In this document: one piece after another, positions 1-8,105 of the stretch
Numbering within the stretch: the first letter of the stretch is position 1
How the letters are laid out: each line of letters opens with the position of its first letter
Origin: Gammaproteobacteria bacterium
Lineage (GTDB): Bacteria; Pseudomonadota; Gammaproteobacteria; Pseudomonadales; Azotimanducaceae
Reading direction: 5' to 3'
Length of the DNA: 64,000 nucleotides
NCBI GenBank assembly: GCA_002684495.1
Contig: NYVG01000029.1
Span: forward strand, 88,496 to 152,495
The notes under the pieces: model-generated
What the model saw: the letters and a program-made list of their open reading frames with translations, nothing else
What the model was told of the DNA's origin: nothing
The model's database searches: none
Made by a program: the position numbers and the translations under genes

Positions 1-329
1 GCGATCAAAGGCGCCTCGAACATATGGCTTGCGAGGTAATTGCCCGCATCCAGAGCTTTGATGCTACTTGGTTTGGCGTCTTCTGGCATGGTGTCCAGAC
101 GCGCTTCATAGCCCGGCACATAGGCATCCCAATGCGGTTTGTACAGATCTTGCAGTGCTTGTTTTTTCGCCGGCTCTGTTACTGCGATGAGCCGCCATGG
201 CTGGGTGTTGCCGCCAGTTGGCGCCCAAGTTGCTGCACTGAAAATGCGTTGCTGTATGTCCTCAGCAATGGGGTCTGGTCGTAGCCTGCGCACCGCACGC
301 AGCGTACTCATTGCGTCGTATAGATCCAT
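1..329 (-). CDS. Nitroreductase family protein (partial, C-terminus outside window)
   Basis: The gene runs leftward off the window edge and only the first 109 codons are present. The start ATG at 329-327 has a GGGAGGA Shine-Dalgarno a few bases upstream. The N-terminus has the nitroreductase pattern: MDLYDAM, then RAVRRLRPDPI, then WAPTGGNTQPWR, where the Arg/Ser-rich start and the GGNTQPW segment contact FMN in this family. Members are flavoproteins that reduce nitro-aromatics, quinones or related substrates with NAD(P)H; the substrate here cannot be predicted. It points away from the proteorhodopsin gene and shares the long upstream gap with it. Confidence 0.85.
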   Translation of the reverse strand, partial: MDLYDAMSTLRAVRRLRPDPIAEDIQQRIFSAATWAPTGGNTQPWRLIAVTEPAKKQALQDLYKPHWDAYVPGYEARLDTMPEDAKPSSIKALDAGNYLASHMFEAPLI

Positions 330-957
330 AACATCCTCCCTTCCTCGTAACATCCTCTATTTGCGAGCTAATTTCTAGTGTTTGTTCGGTCATATGGCGA
401 ATACGTGGTTTCCACGAATGATTACTCACCTCTGTAAATTTGTTCATTTTTTCTGAAATTCTCAATTTTCATTAAATTCATGTAGTTAGGCTTAATTCAA
501 ACGGTTTACTCTGGTTTTTTTGGGTGAATTAGGCCCTAAAGAGCCTCTTTTAAGTGAACTCTTGACCACGCGACTTTCACCTATCCTTCATGCACCAAAA
601 TCTAACGTTGGGCTCATGTTCAGCGCGCATCTGCTCCATTACGGTGCAGGAAATCGCCAATACAGCGCGTAGATGAATAGGGGACCACCGTCGGGAGGCG
701 AGTGGTTTGAGGATGCACAAGTCGCGAGATGGAGTTTTTGGCGAAAAACAAACTCGCAGCTTTGCAATGGACTGGAGTACACCCCGCTGCCGTCTTAGGG
801 GCGGCAAGAACCTAGGAAAAATTCAAACGACAGGTGCCTATGGATCGGCCATGGATCGCGATCTCTGCTCATCGGAGGGATGAGTGGGCACTGCTGAGCC
901 AGGGTTAGGCATAGGACGCGGGGCACTCACCGTTTGAACAAATGAAGGGAGATCGAA
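330..957. other. 628-bp gap between the nitroreductase gene and proteorhodopsin
   Basis: No convincing gene lies here. The only longer frame, 577-807 on the minus strand, has a composition unlike a real protein. The gap must hold the opsin promoter and perhaps the nitroreductase promoter, but I could not pick a convincing -35/-10 pair. TTGACC at 562-567 lacks a -10 at proper spacing. Inverted repeats occur at 788-792/802-806 (TGCCG/CGGCA) and 868-873/879-884 (CTCATC/GATGAG with GGAGG in the loop), both upstream of the opsin ribosome binding site, so a long structured leader is possible. Confidence 0.6.
868..884 (+). promoter_or_regulatory. Small hairpin in the proteorhodopsin leader
   Basis: A perfect 6-bp stem, CTCATC/GATGAG, presents the purine-rich loop GGAGG about 75 bp upstream of the opsin start. 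The loop resembles a Shine-Dalgarno and contains a GGA, as do sites bound by CsrA/RsmA-type RNA-binding proteins, although the flanking bases do not fit the full CsrA consensus. Any role is inference. Confidence 0.3.
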
Positions 958-1647
958 ATGGAAACGACGTTGAACCCAAACGATTACGTTGGCGTTACTT
1001 TCTGGATCATTTCTGCGGCCATGGTCGCAGCTACCTACTTTTTCACTGTTGAACGCGACCGCGCTGAAGGCAAGTGGAAAACCTCACTAACTGTTGCCGC
1101 TATGGTGACTGGTATTGCAGCTATTCATTACTTCTACATGAGAGGTGTATGGATAGAGACAAATGAAAGCCCCTTAGTATTTCGTTATGTCGACTGGCTG
1201 CTGACGGTGCCATTGCAAATCGTTGAGTTCTATCTGATCTTGGCGGCTATTGCTGTAGTTCGCGCAGCGCTATTCTGGAAGTTGTTGATCGCATCGTTAG
1301 TGATGCTGATATTCGGCTATCTTGGAGAGCTTGGCGCCATGAACTATTGGCTAGCATTTGCCATTGGGATGGCCGGATGGATATACATTATCTATGAGAT
1401 CTTCGCTGGTGAAGCCAGTCAGATCAGCGCCAGTCAGGGGACTCAGGCGAGTCAGACAGCGTTCAACGCTTTGCGAATCATTGTGACTGTCGGTTGGGCG
1501 ATATACCCCCTCGGTTACATTGCCGAGCCAGCGTTCGGCGCTGCGGCATTGAATGTCATTTACAACCTTGCGGACTTCGTTAACAAGATCGCATTTGGTG
1601 TAGTGATTTGGATAGCAGCTACGTCTTCTTCACAGTCGAAGGCGTAA
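958..1647 (+). CDS. Proteorhodopsin, blue-absorbing type, proton pump
   Basis: A 229-residue seven-helix microbial rhodopsin. Retinal would bind Lys210 in helix G (DFVNKIAFG). Helix C reads RYVDWLLTVPLQ and carries Asp79 as proton acceptor (D97 of the reference green proteorhodopsin), Thr83 and Glu90 as proton donor (E108). This D-T-E set marks a light-driven outward proton pump. His57 matches the conserved His75. The spectral tuning position (105 in reference numbering) is Gln87, which predicts blue absorption, as in open-ocean or deeper-water strains. The start has a good AGGGAG site. The usual cleavable signal peptide is absent, and an in-frame TGA at 943-945 rules out a longer start. The retinal genes follow directly. 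Confidence 0.97.
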   Translation: METTLNPNDYVGVTFWIISAAMVAATYFFTVERDRAEGKWKTSLTVAAMVTGIAAIHYFYMRGVWIETNESPLVFRYVDWLLTVPLQIVEFYLILAAIAVVRAALFWKLLIASLVMLIFGYLGELGAMNYWLAFAIGMAGWIYIIYEIFAGEASQISASQGTQASQTAFNALRIIVTVGWAIYPLGYIAEPAFGAAALNVIYNLADFVNKIAFGVVIWIAATSSSQSKA

Positions 1648-1668
1648 TGCGGTAACCCTTTCCGGTTG

Positions 1669-1691
1669 CGGGCGTCACAAAGTGGCGCCCG
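1669..1691 (+). promoter_or_regulatory. Strong intercistronic hairpin between proteorhodopsin and crtE
   Basis: The two arms CGGGCGTCAC and GTGGCGCCCG pair over 10 bp (one G-T wobble) around an AAA loop, 21 bp after the opsin stop. No T-run follows, so it does not look like a classical intrinsic terminator. By analogy with other pigment operons it could protect the opsin message from 3' decay or reduce read-through, giving far more opsin than carotenoid enzymes. That role is inferred. Confidence 0.6.
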
Positions 1692-1756
1692 TCATCGGCC
1701 TACTTCTTCAAAGAGTAATAAGACAAGTTAACGAACAGTCACCAGGAGTCCTGATT

Positions 1757-2731
1757 ATGAGCAACGACTTTAAGGCTCAGCTTGAGGCGACGATCCGTAA
1801 ATTTGGTGATGATGCGGGCACAGTCCGAGGAGCAGCAGCTCACCACTTATCTCGCTGCGGTAAACGCACCCGCGCTAAGTTCACTTTTACCGCCGCTAAG
1901 AATTTTGAACATCCTGATGTGCTAATAAAGATCGCGGCAGCGTCTGAATTGATACATGAAGCCTCGATAGTGCACGACGACGTCCAAGACCGAACCCCCG
2001 TTCGTCGAGGCCAGCCTACCGTTTGGAAAAAATACGGCAGTAATACTGCGCTGTTGTTAGGCGACCATCTGATTGCTGCGGCCTTTCGTTGTTTGGCGGC
2101 AAGTGGCTGTCGCCATGAGGCGATCTCGGGTTTAGTGCAGGTCATGGCTGTGGCGGTGAGTCGTGCCAGCTCGGGACAACTGCAGCAACTTAAGTTACAC
2201 AGCAGCGGTGCGGCGTTGTGCAATCAATACCAGGCCATCGCGCGGCACAAGACCGGTTCGCTGCTCGCATTGCCGTTGCAATTCGCCGCGGTGTTGGCTG
2301 CAGGCGACGAACGCATGATTAACGCCGCACAAAGGTGTGGAGAACAATTGGGTTTGGCGTATCAAATTTTAAATGACCTCGAGCCACTATTGCTTGGCGG
2401 GTCTTATGCCGAGCACGAGGACATCGTTGATCGTGTGGTTACAGCGCCTGTAGTGGCGGCGAAACAACTGAGTGGCGAGGAAAAAGATTTATTCTTAGCA
2501 CTGGTTGAACGGCGCAAATTGCGCGAGTTGGCTCGTCAGCACTGCATTGCTTGGGCGGAAGATGCTGCTGATGCTGCGCGCAATTATGCCGCTTGGTTGC
2601 CGACACCGGTGGAGATGGTTGTACGGGATTTTATTGCTGACCATATAATCCAGCCCTTGCCCTGTGAGCCGTTGCCAAAGCGCTTGCCTACGGGCCCACG
2701 AACACCGCTACTCGCAACAGCAAACAACTGA
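1757..2731 (+). CDS. crtE: Geranylgeranyl diphosphate synthase-like prenyltransferase
   Basis: A 324-residue trans-isoprenyl diphosphate synthase, expected to build C20 geranylgeranyl diphosphate for phytoene. The first aspartate-rich motif is intact (DDVQD, residues 74-78, followed by RRGQPTVW), as are GKRTR near residue 35 and KTGSLLALP near 165. The second motif, normally DDxxD, reads NDLEP (206-210), which is unusual. The ATG at 1757 is chosen because AGGAG lies 8 bases upstream; the longer frame from GTG 1682 would start inside a hairpin. The stop TGA overlaps the crtI start by one base, showing translational coupling. Confidence 0.9.
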   Translation: MSNDFKAQLEATIRKFGDDAGTVRGAAAHHLSRCGKRTRAKFTFTAAKNFEHPDVLIKIAAASELIHEASIVHDDVQDRTPVRRGQPTVWKKYGSNTALLLGDHLIAAAFRCLAASGCRHEAISGLVQVMAVAVSRASSGQLQQLKLHSSGAALCNQYQAIARHKTGSLLALPLQFAAVLAAGDERMINAAQRCGEQLGLAYQILNDLEPLLLGGSYAEHEDIVDRVVTAPVVAAKQLSGEEKDLFLALVERRKLRELARQHCIAWAEDAADAARNYAAWLPTPVEMVVRDFIADHIIQPLPCEPLPKRLPTGPRTPLLATANN

Positions 2732-4227
2732 TGAGCAAGCACGCGGTAGTTATTGGCAGTGGCTTTGGCGGCATGGCGGCAGCGCTGCGAGCCCGCAAAT
2801 TGGGTTTTGAAGTCACCCTGATAGAGCGTTTGGAGCAACTTGGTGGCCGTGCACGTACGTTCAAACGGGACGGGCATACCTTTGACGCTGGTCCAACGGT
2901 TATTACCGCACCGTTCCTGTTTGAAGAATTGTTTGAGCTGTTCGATCGCCAACTGCCTGAGTACGCAGAAATATTGCCGGTATCGCCGTGGTATCGATAC
3001 GAATTTAGTGACGGCTCGCGCATGGATTACGGCGGCACGGTTGAAGACACCATAAGTGAAATCGAGCGGTTGAGTCCCCAAGACGTTGAAGGCTACAAAA
3101 GACTACTCTCGCACTCCAAGCGAATATTTGATGTTGGCTTTGGGGAGTTAGCACATGTGCCTTTTAACCGGCTCTGGTTCATGCTCAAGCAGGTTCCAGC
3201 GTTGGTGCGGTTGGGGTGTTATCGCACAGTTTGGCAGTTTACTAAGCGCTATCTAAAAGATGAGCGGCTGCGTCGCGCCTTTAGCATTCAGCCGCTGTTG
3301 GTGGGCGGTAACCCGTTTAACACCACAAGTATCTATTCTTTGATTCATTATCTCGAGCGGCGTTGGGGCGTGCATTTTCCGCGTGGCGGCACGGGCGCAC
3401 TGGTCGCAGCCATGGGGCGCCTTATGCAAGAGGTTGGGGTCAATGTAAGGCTTAATCAAGAAGTGCAGAAGATCTGCACTGAAGATGGCCAAGTTACGGG
3501 TGTGCAATTCGCCAACGGCGAGTCGGTGGCTGCTGACCTAGTTATTTGTAATGGCGACCCAGCACAGATTTATCGATCGTTAGTGCCTCGCGCAGACCGT
3601 AAGCGATGGACTGATCGGCGCATTGATGCGCTGAAATACTCTATGGGCTTGTATGTTCTTTACTTTGGTACCACCTGCCAATATGAGGACGTAGAGCACC
3701 ACACCATAGTTTTTGGTGAGCAGTATCAAGAATTATTGCAGCGGATTTTTGCGGGCGAACCGGCAGGTGACGATCTGAGTTTGTATCTGCACCGTCCAAC
3801 CGCAACAGATCCAACACTGGCGCCTGACGGCAAAGATACGTTCTATGTATTAGCCCCGGTGCCGAACCTACAGCGCCATGACTGGCTGGCCGCACGAGAC
3901 CAAGTGCGCGAGCGGGTCATTGATATATTAGAAGAACGAGTTTTGCCTAATTTGCGTCAACACATGGACGTTTGTTTTGATCTTGATCCGACCCAATTCG
4001 ATGCAGACTATGGATCGCGCTGGGGTGCAGGTTTTTCCATAGCGCCGATCTTTACTCAGTCTGCGTACTTCCGGTTCCACAACCGCTCCGAAGACATTAA
4101 GAACCTCTACTTAGTTGGGGCGGGCACTCACCCTGGAGCGGGCGTGCCTGGGGTCCTTAGTTCAGCCAAAGTTGTTGAGCATTTGCTCAAAGAGGATTTT
4201 CCACAACCCACGGGGGCAATGTTATGA
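2731..4227 (+). CDS. crtI: Phytoene desaturase
   Basis: A 498-residue flavoenzyme of the CrtI family, which converts colourless phytoene to lycopene by successive desaturations, probably at the membrane. The dinucleotide-binding motif GSGFGG is at residues 9-14, followed by the Glu of IERLEQLGGRA. The C-terminal carotenoid-oxidoreductase signature (VGAGTHPGAGVPGV) begins near residue 462. Length fits the bacterial family. It starts on the last base of the crtE stop and ends with a 4-bp ATGA overlap into crtB. Confidence 0.96.
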   Translation: MSKHAVVIGSGFGGMAAALRARKLGFEVTLIERLEQLGGRARTFKRDGHTFDAGPTVITAPFLFEELFELFDRQLPEYAEILPVSPWYRYEFSDGSRMDYGGTVEDTISEIERLSPQDVEGYKRLLSHSKRIFDVGFGELAHVPFNRLWFMLKQVPALVRLGCYRTVWQFTKRYLKDERLRRAFSIQPLLVGGNPFNTTSIYSLIHYLERRWGVHFPRGGTGALVAAMGRLMQEVGVNVRLNQEVQKICTEDGQVTGVQFANGESVAADLVICNGDPAQIYRSLVPRADRKRWTDRRIDALKYSMGLYVLYFGTTCQYEDVEHHTIVFGEQYQELLQRIFAGEPAGDDLSLYLHRPTATDPTLAPDGKDTFYVLAPVPNLQRHDWLAARDQVRERVIDILEERVLPNLRQHMDVCFDLDPTQFDADYGSRWGAGFSIAPIFTQSAYFRFHNRSEDIKNLYLVGAGTHPGAGVPGVLSSAKVVEHLLKEDFPQPTGAML

Positions 4228-5141
4228 ACCTCAAATCAAAAAATCCTGAAATGATATTCAAGGCCAATGCGAAAACGTTTTCGCTGGCCGCTCGCTTCCT
4301 GCCGAGGGCGCGCTACGATGCTGTGGCGCGTTTATATTACTTTTGCCGATACATGGACGATCTGGCGGATGCCGCACCGGCTGGCTGCAATCATGCAAAG
4401 CTCGTTGCTCTGCGTGATGACTTTATTCGTGGCGACAGCGCTGATCCGGTGATGGCGGATCTCCTAGAGCTGCAACATCACTTCGGTATTCCGGCGAACC
4501 TAGTTATAGATTTCGTCGATGCCCTCATCGCCGATCAATGGCCGCGGCATTTGCAAAGCCAAGATGAACTTGTGCGTTTTTGTTATGGAGTGGCCTCCAC
4601 CGTAGGTTTGATGATGTGTCACTTATTCGGCGTAAAAAACCCACGGGCCTACCCATTTGCTGTGGATTTGGGTGTGGCAATGCAAATGACCAACATCTGT
4701 CGCGATATCCTCGAAGATGCAGAGCGCGAAAGGGTATATCTCCCTGCCGAGATGCTTGAAGGCCGGGTGTGCGCCGCTGGCCTTGTTGCGGGAGATCCAA
4801 TGCAACGAGCTAATGCTTATACAGGGGCTGTGCGTTTATTGGGTATTGCGGATGAATACTATGCCAGTGCGGCCCAAGGTTATGGGTTCTTACCGGCTGC
4901 GGTCCGTCAGGCGATTAAGATCGCCGCGCGTTTGTATCAGGCGATTGGGGAAAAGGTGGTGGCTGCGCCTAAGCAGTACTGGCATCGCCGCACTGTAGTA
5001 CCGGCAACGACCAAGTGCCGGCTTATGTGCGAATTGTTAGGTCGCCGCATTACCGAAGGGTCTAGTACGTTAGTGATTCATCGGGCTGAACATCGACCGC
5101 GCTTGCACAAGGCGTTGGATCCGCAACGCTTCGGCACCTGA
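4224..5141 (+). CDS. crtB: Phytoene synthase
   Basis: A 305-residue squalene/phytoene synthase that condenses two geranylgeranyl diphosphates head to head into phytoene. Both Mg-binding aspartate motifs are present: YYFCRYMDDLAD at residues 38-49 (Asp45, Asp46, Asp49) and RDILEDAERERVYLP from residue 161 (Asp162 and Asp166). The start ATGA overlaps the crtI stop. Its own stop at 5139-5141 is directly followed by the possible GTG start of crtY. Confidence 0.96.
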   Translation: MNLKSKNPEMIFKANAKTFSLAARFLPRARYDAVARLYYFCRYMDDLADAAPAGCNHAKLVALRDDFIRGDSADPVMADLLELQHHFGIPANLVIDFVDALIADQWPRHLQSQDELVRFCYGVASTVGLMMCHLFGVKNPRAYPFAVDLGVAMQMTNICRDILEDAERERVYLPAEMLEGRVCAAGLVAGDPMQRANAYTGAVRLLGIADEYYASAAQGYGFLPAAVRQAIKIAARLYQAIGEKVVAAPKQYWHRRTVVPATTKCRLMCELLGRRITEGSSTLVIHRAEHRPRLHKALDPQRFGT

Positions 5142-5159
5142 GTGGGACGAGTCCGCGCG

Positions 5160-6326
5160 ATGCATAACTCGGATACCTTAGCTAGCGCCGACGTGGCGAT
5201 CGTCGGCGGCGGTATGAGTGGCTTGGCGCTGGCTTGCCAGATAGATCGTATTAACAACTGCGCATCACGTCGTATAAACAAGGCTGTGGTGATCGAACCT
5301 CGCAGCAAATACCAGCGCGACAAAACCTGGTGTTATTGGCGCAGAGGGCCCGGCCTATTCGATGGAGCAATCAGTCACTCCTGGTCGCGCTGGGAGATTC
5401 GCTCAGCAGGACGAGTGACGACGAGTGCTTGTCCTGAAACGCCCTATGTGCGGGTCGATAGCGGCCATTATTATGAATCTGCGGTCCAGCGTCTCGCGAG
5501 TTCAAATACTGTAGGCCTGAAACTAGGTGTGCGCGCTGGACAAGTAAGCCGAGACCAGCGACAGCTTTACATTGATACTGACCGAGGTCAGGTGCGCGCC
5601 GATCGAGTAATCGACACGCGGCCGCGACCGATTCCTGAAGGCACTCTGTTGCAGCATTTTTTCGGCTGGGAAATCGAAACCGACAAGGACGTATTCGACC
5701 CGACGACAGTCACACTTATGGATTTTAGTGCCGGTACTGAAGAAGAAGTGCACTTCTTCTATGTGTTGCCCTTTAGCTCACGCAGAGCTCTGGTTGAGAC
5801 CACACATTTTTCTAAGCAACAGCTTTGCGAGTCGCAATATAAAGACGAGCTTCGCGGCTACTTGCGCCAACGCTTTGCCCTATCGAATTGGCATATTTGC
5901 AGCAGCGAGGGCGGTATTCTGCCCATGCCAAAACGGCCGCCTGCTCAGCTTGAGGGTCAGCCCGATGTTGCTGTGTTCGGCCTGCATGGGGATACAGCAA
6001 AGCCCTCTAGCGGATATTGTTATCCCCATGCGCAACAGCAGGCTGAGCGCATGGCGGAGTGGTTATCTGCAGGTGCGAATAGTGGGCCGCCGGCAGCAAG
6101 GCATAGCGTTGCACGCTGGTTTGACGCTGTATTCGTAACTTTTCTTGAGAACCGGCCGGCTCAGGCTCCTGCAGTTTTTTTTCGCTTATTTCAGCGGGTC
6201 AAACCCGCCGCTTTGGTGCGGTTTCTCAGTGATGGTGCACAGTTTGCGGACTACCTGCGGGTAATATGGGCGATGCCGAAAGCTGTCATGATGCGCGAGG
6301 CGCTGCGCTATGCGCTCGGCCGTTAA
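5160..6326 (+). CDS. crtY: Lycopene beta-cyclase (CrtY type)
   Basis: A 388-residue flavoprotein cyclase that closes both ends of lycopene to give beta-carotene. An N-terminal nucleotide-binding motif (AIVGGGMSGLALA, GGG at 16-18) is followed by VIEPRSKYQRDKTWCYW, matching the conserved D-x-T-W segment of CrtY. The start is uncertain: GTG 5142 lies directly behind the crtB stop and would add six residues, while ATG 5160 fits the family N-terminus better. Neither has a strong ribosome binding site, so coupling to crtB translation is likely. The last 17 bases overlap blh. Confidence 0.92.
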   Translation: MHNSDTLASADVAIVGGGMSGLALACQIDRINNCASRRINKAVVIEPRSKYQRDKTWCYWRRGPGLFDGAISHSWSRWEIRSAGRVTTSACPETPYVRVDSGHYYESAVQRLASSNTVGLKLGVRAGQVSRDQRQLYIDTDRGQVRADRVIDTRPRPIPEGTLLQHFFGWEIETDKDVFDPTTVTLMDFSAGTEEEVHFFYVLPFSSRRALVETTHFSKQQLCESQYKDELRGYLRQRFALSNWHICSSEGGILPMPKRPPAQLEGQPDVAVFGLHGDTAKPSSGYCYPHAQQQAERMAEWLSAGANSGPPAARHSVARWFDAVFVTFLENRPAQAPAVFFRLFQRVKPAALVRFLSDGAQFADYLRVIWAMPKAVMMREALRYALGR

Positions 6327-7158
6327 GCCCTACACATGGTTTTTGCTGGGCTCAGTGATTGTTTTGTGTGCAGCGGCTTGGATGGTTGAGCAAAGTCCGT
6401 TGCTGATTTTTTTGTGCAGTGCGCTGGTTTTGGTCACAGGTTTGCCCCATGGCGCATATGACTGGGTCATTATGCGCACGCACTACAAGAAGGGGCGGTT
6501 TGGCGCTGCAGTAGCTGGATATGTGGCTCTTGTGCTCTTGGTGATTGCACTTTGGTTAATCGTACCCCTGGCCTTATTGGGTGTGTTTTTGGCGTACTCG
6601 GCTTATCACTTTGGCGACTCCGATTTACCGAATGCATCTCTATTGCATCAATTCACTTGGGGCATGGCGATCATTGGCTTGCCAGGTTTATTAGCGGGCG
6701 CAGACGTTCAGGCGCTGTTCAGCGTGCTTACCGAGAAGTCCATTGCATCGGCGCCGATCAGTGCTTTGGGAATAATGGGTTGCATTGCGGCTTTCACCCA
6801 TGTGTGTTCTGCTCCCAAGCGCTGGGTGTCGATCGGTTTACTGGGCGTCTATGGTGCTGTTTGTTCGGGCGCCGGCGCGTTGGCAGGTTTTGCTTGTTAC
6901 TTTGCATTACTGCATAGCCCGATCCATTTAACGCGCTGGCGTCACGCGTTGAATCAGCAGGGCTCTGTGACCATCCTAATGCTTAGTTTGGTCGTGATGG
7001 GCGCTATCGCAGGAGCCGTGTGGATGAGCGCAGCTGACCCTGCAGTTACATTTGAAACCATCAATCAAACGACCTTTCGATACACCTTTATAGCGTTAGC
7101 TGCGCTGACGGTGCCGCATATGGTTTTGCTGAGTCACGCTAATCGATGCATTTATTGA
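6310..7158 (+). CDS. blh: Beta-carotene 15,15'-dioxygenase, Brp/Blh family
   Basis: A 282-residue, very hydrophobic membrane enzyme that cleaves beta-carotene into two retinal molecules, the chromophore of the upstream opsin. Conserved histidines expected to bind iron are visible: His47 (GLPHGAYD), His100 (AYHFGDSD), His202 and His206 (LHSPIHLTRW) and His270 (TVPHMVL). It overlaps crtY by 17 bases and is the last gene of the phototrophy block. The next gene is on the opposite strand. No terminator was found behind it. Confidence 0.95.
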   Translation: MRSAVKPYTWFLLGSVIVLCAAAWMVEQSPLLIFLCSALVLVTGLPHGAYDWVIMRTHYKKGRFGAAVAGYVALVLLVIALWLIVPLALLGVFLAYSAYHFGDSDLPNASLLHQFTWGMAIIGLPGLLAGADVQALFSVLTEKSIASAPISALGIMGCIAAFTHVCSAPKRWVSIGLLGVYGAVCSGAGALAGFACYFALLHSPIHLTRWRHALNQQGSVTILMLSLVVMGAIAGAVWMSAADPAVTFETINQTTFRYTFIALAALTVPHMVLLSHANRCIY

Positions 7159-7179
7159 ATGGGGGAATAGCGCTCAGCG

Positions 7180-7545
7180 TCAGCCTTCTACATGGAATAG
7201 TTTGTTATAAATCACCCAGTTCTCATCGATTTTTAGCATCGACAATGTGTCGACGAAAATCATCCCTAAATAACCGTCACGCACTTTCGCTACAGCGGTG
7301 TCGCCAGTAATGTCTACTGACAAGATTTCCAGCATCGGTTCCTCGCCCTGGTCTTTTGCAGAAGGAGTCTGTGCGCCAACGAAGTTCGCAAATTCTTCCA
7401 CAGTCTGCTCGAGTAAGTTTCCACCCATGTAGCCAGTGATTTTTGCGTGTGGATGGAATGCTTGCAGCACTTTGTTGCGGTCGGACAAGTACATGGAATC
7501 AAAATAGATTTGCATCGTGGCCGCAATGGCTTGTTTGTTGTCCAT
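7180..7545 (-). CDS. Nuclear transport factor 2-like protein (lumazine-binding type)
   Basis: A 121-residue protein with the SnoaL/NTF2-like alpha+beta fold pattern: an N-terminal helix (QAIAATMQIYFDSMYLSD), the HPHAKITGYMGGN strand, a central AVAKVRDGYLGMIFVDTLSML strand pair and a closing WVIYNKLFHVE strand. This resembles the putative lumazine-binding subgroup, whose function is unknown. The ATG at 7545 has AGGG seven bases upstream; a TTG six codons earlier is less likely. It converges with blh, with only 21 bp between the stops. Confidence 0.65.
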   Translation of the reverse strand: MDNKQAIAATMQIYFDSMYLSDRNKVLQAFHPHAKITGYMGGNLLEQTVEEFANFVGAQTPSAKDQGEEPMLEILSVDITGDTAVAKVRDGYLGMIFVDTLSMLKIDENWVIYNKLFHVEG

Positions 7546-7610
7546 ATTCAGCCCTTCGTACAAAAGCCAAAGTATAGGGCCACCGCCGTGACGAAGCTAG
7601 AGAGTGACGA

Positions 7611-7892
7611 TCAATCGATAATGATTGGGACGAGTTTGAATAGGGATAAGTTACGGTCGTGCTGCACGCTATCAACTTGGTCATCCACTACGGTGACGAA
7701 GCGCTCGCTACCGAGGCGGGAACGGAAGACTAGAACCACCACATCTTCAGCAACAACGCGGCGATCAATAGGATAGCCATGCTTCGCTATGACGTCTGCC
7801 TCGGAAAGTCCTACGTAATCGGGCGGTACCGCCTTAGACGCACAGGCCCCTAGCAGCACGATACAGCTCATGAACGGTAAAAAACGACGCAT
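7611..7892 (-). CDS. Small lipoprotein, SmpA/OmlA-like
   Basis: A 93-residue lipoprotein. A short positively charged start, a hydrophobic stretch and the lipobox LLGAC give Cys19 as the lipidated residue. The mature part reads YVGLSEADVIAKHGYP and resembles the G-x-S-x-x-D-V-x-x-x-x-G-x-P segment of small BamE/SmpA-type lipoproteins, followed by strands ending VDSVQ. The function is unknown and probably envelope-related. I use ATG 7892; GTG 7904 is an alternative. It is followed by the NTF2-like gene 65 bp downstream on the same strand. Confidence 0.7.
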   Translation of the reverse strand: MRRFLPFMSCIVLLGACASKAVPPDYVGLSEADVIAKHGYPIDRRVVAEDVVVLVFRSRLGSERFVTVVDDQVDSVQHDRNLSLFKLVPIIID

Positions 7893-7949
7893 AAAGGGGA
7901 TCACGGGGTTGGTTCTGTGTTTTCGGTTCGGATGTTTCGCAGTGGTTCT

Positions 7950-8105
7950 TTAGTCTTGGGGCATAGACCAGGTTTTGCTACAGCGTCGCGCACGCTCGAA
8001 CTCCGAAAGTGTTTCTTCGACTTCGTGCAACTCTGGGCTTTTCTTGGTCTCAGTCACGTCCTCTTGGAGAGGTTCGATGATCCGTTGGGCAGCTGCGTTT
8101 TGCAT
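7950..8105 (-). CDS. Possible small hypothetical protein (51 aa)
   Basis: A 51-residue frame rich in Glu and Arg, predicted mostly helical, with no recognisable family. It starts at ATG 8105 without a clear ribosome binding site and lies in a roughly 390-bp stretch that otherwise lacks genes. Residue composition is plausible for a real protein, but nothing else supports it. Confidence 0.3.
   Translation of the reverse strand: MQNAAAQRIIEPLQEDVTETKKSPELHEVEETLSEFERARRCSKTWSMPQD

Noticed and set aside
562-587. Possible promoter TTGACC ... TATCCT
   Set aside because: The spacer is 14 bp and the -10 is poor; it lies nearly 400 bp before the opsin start.
577-807. 76-residue frame on the minus strand upstream of proteorhodopsin
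   Set aside because: Composition is unlike a protein (many Arg, Cys and Trp, no domain), there is no clear ribosome binding site, and nothing else supports it.
1682-1756. 25-codon N-terminal extension of CrtE from GTG 1682
   Set aside because: It would start in the arm of a stable hairpin without a ribosome binding site; ATG 1757 has AGGAG at good spacing.
2840-3055. Frames within crtI, aceE, groEL and others on either strand
   Set aside because: These are shadows of strongly supported genes and have no independent motif support.
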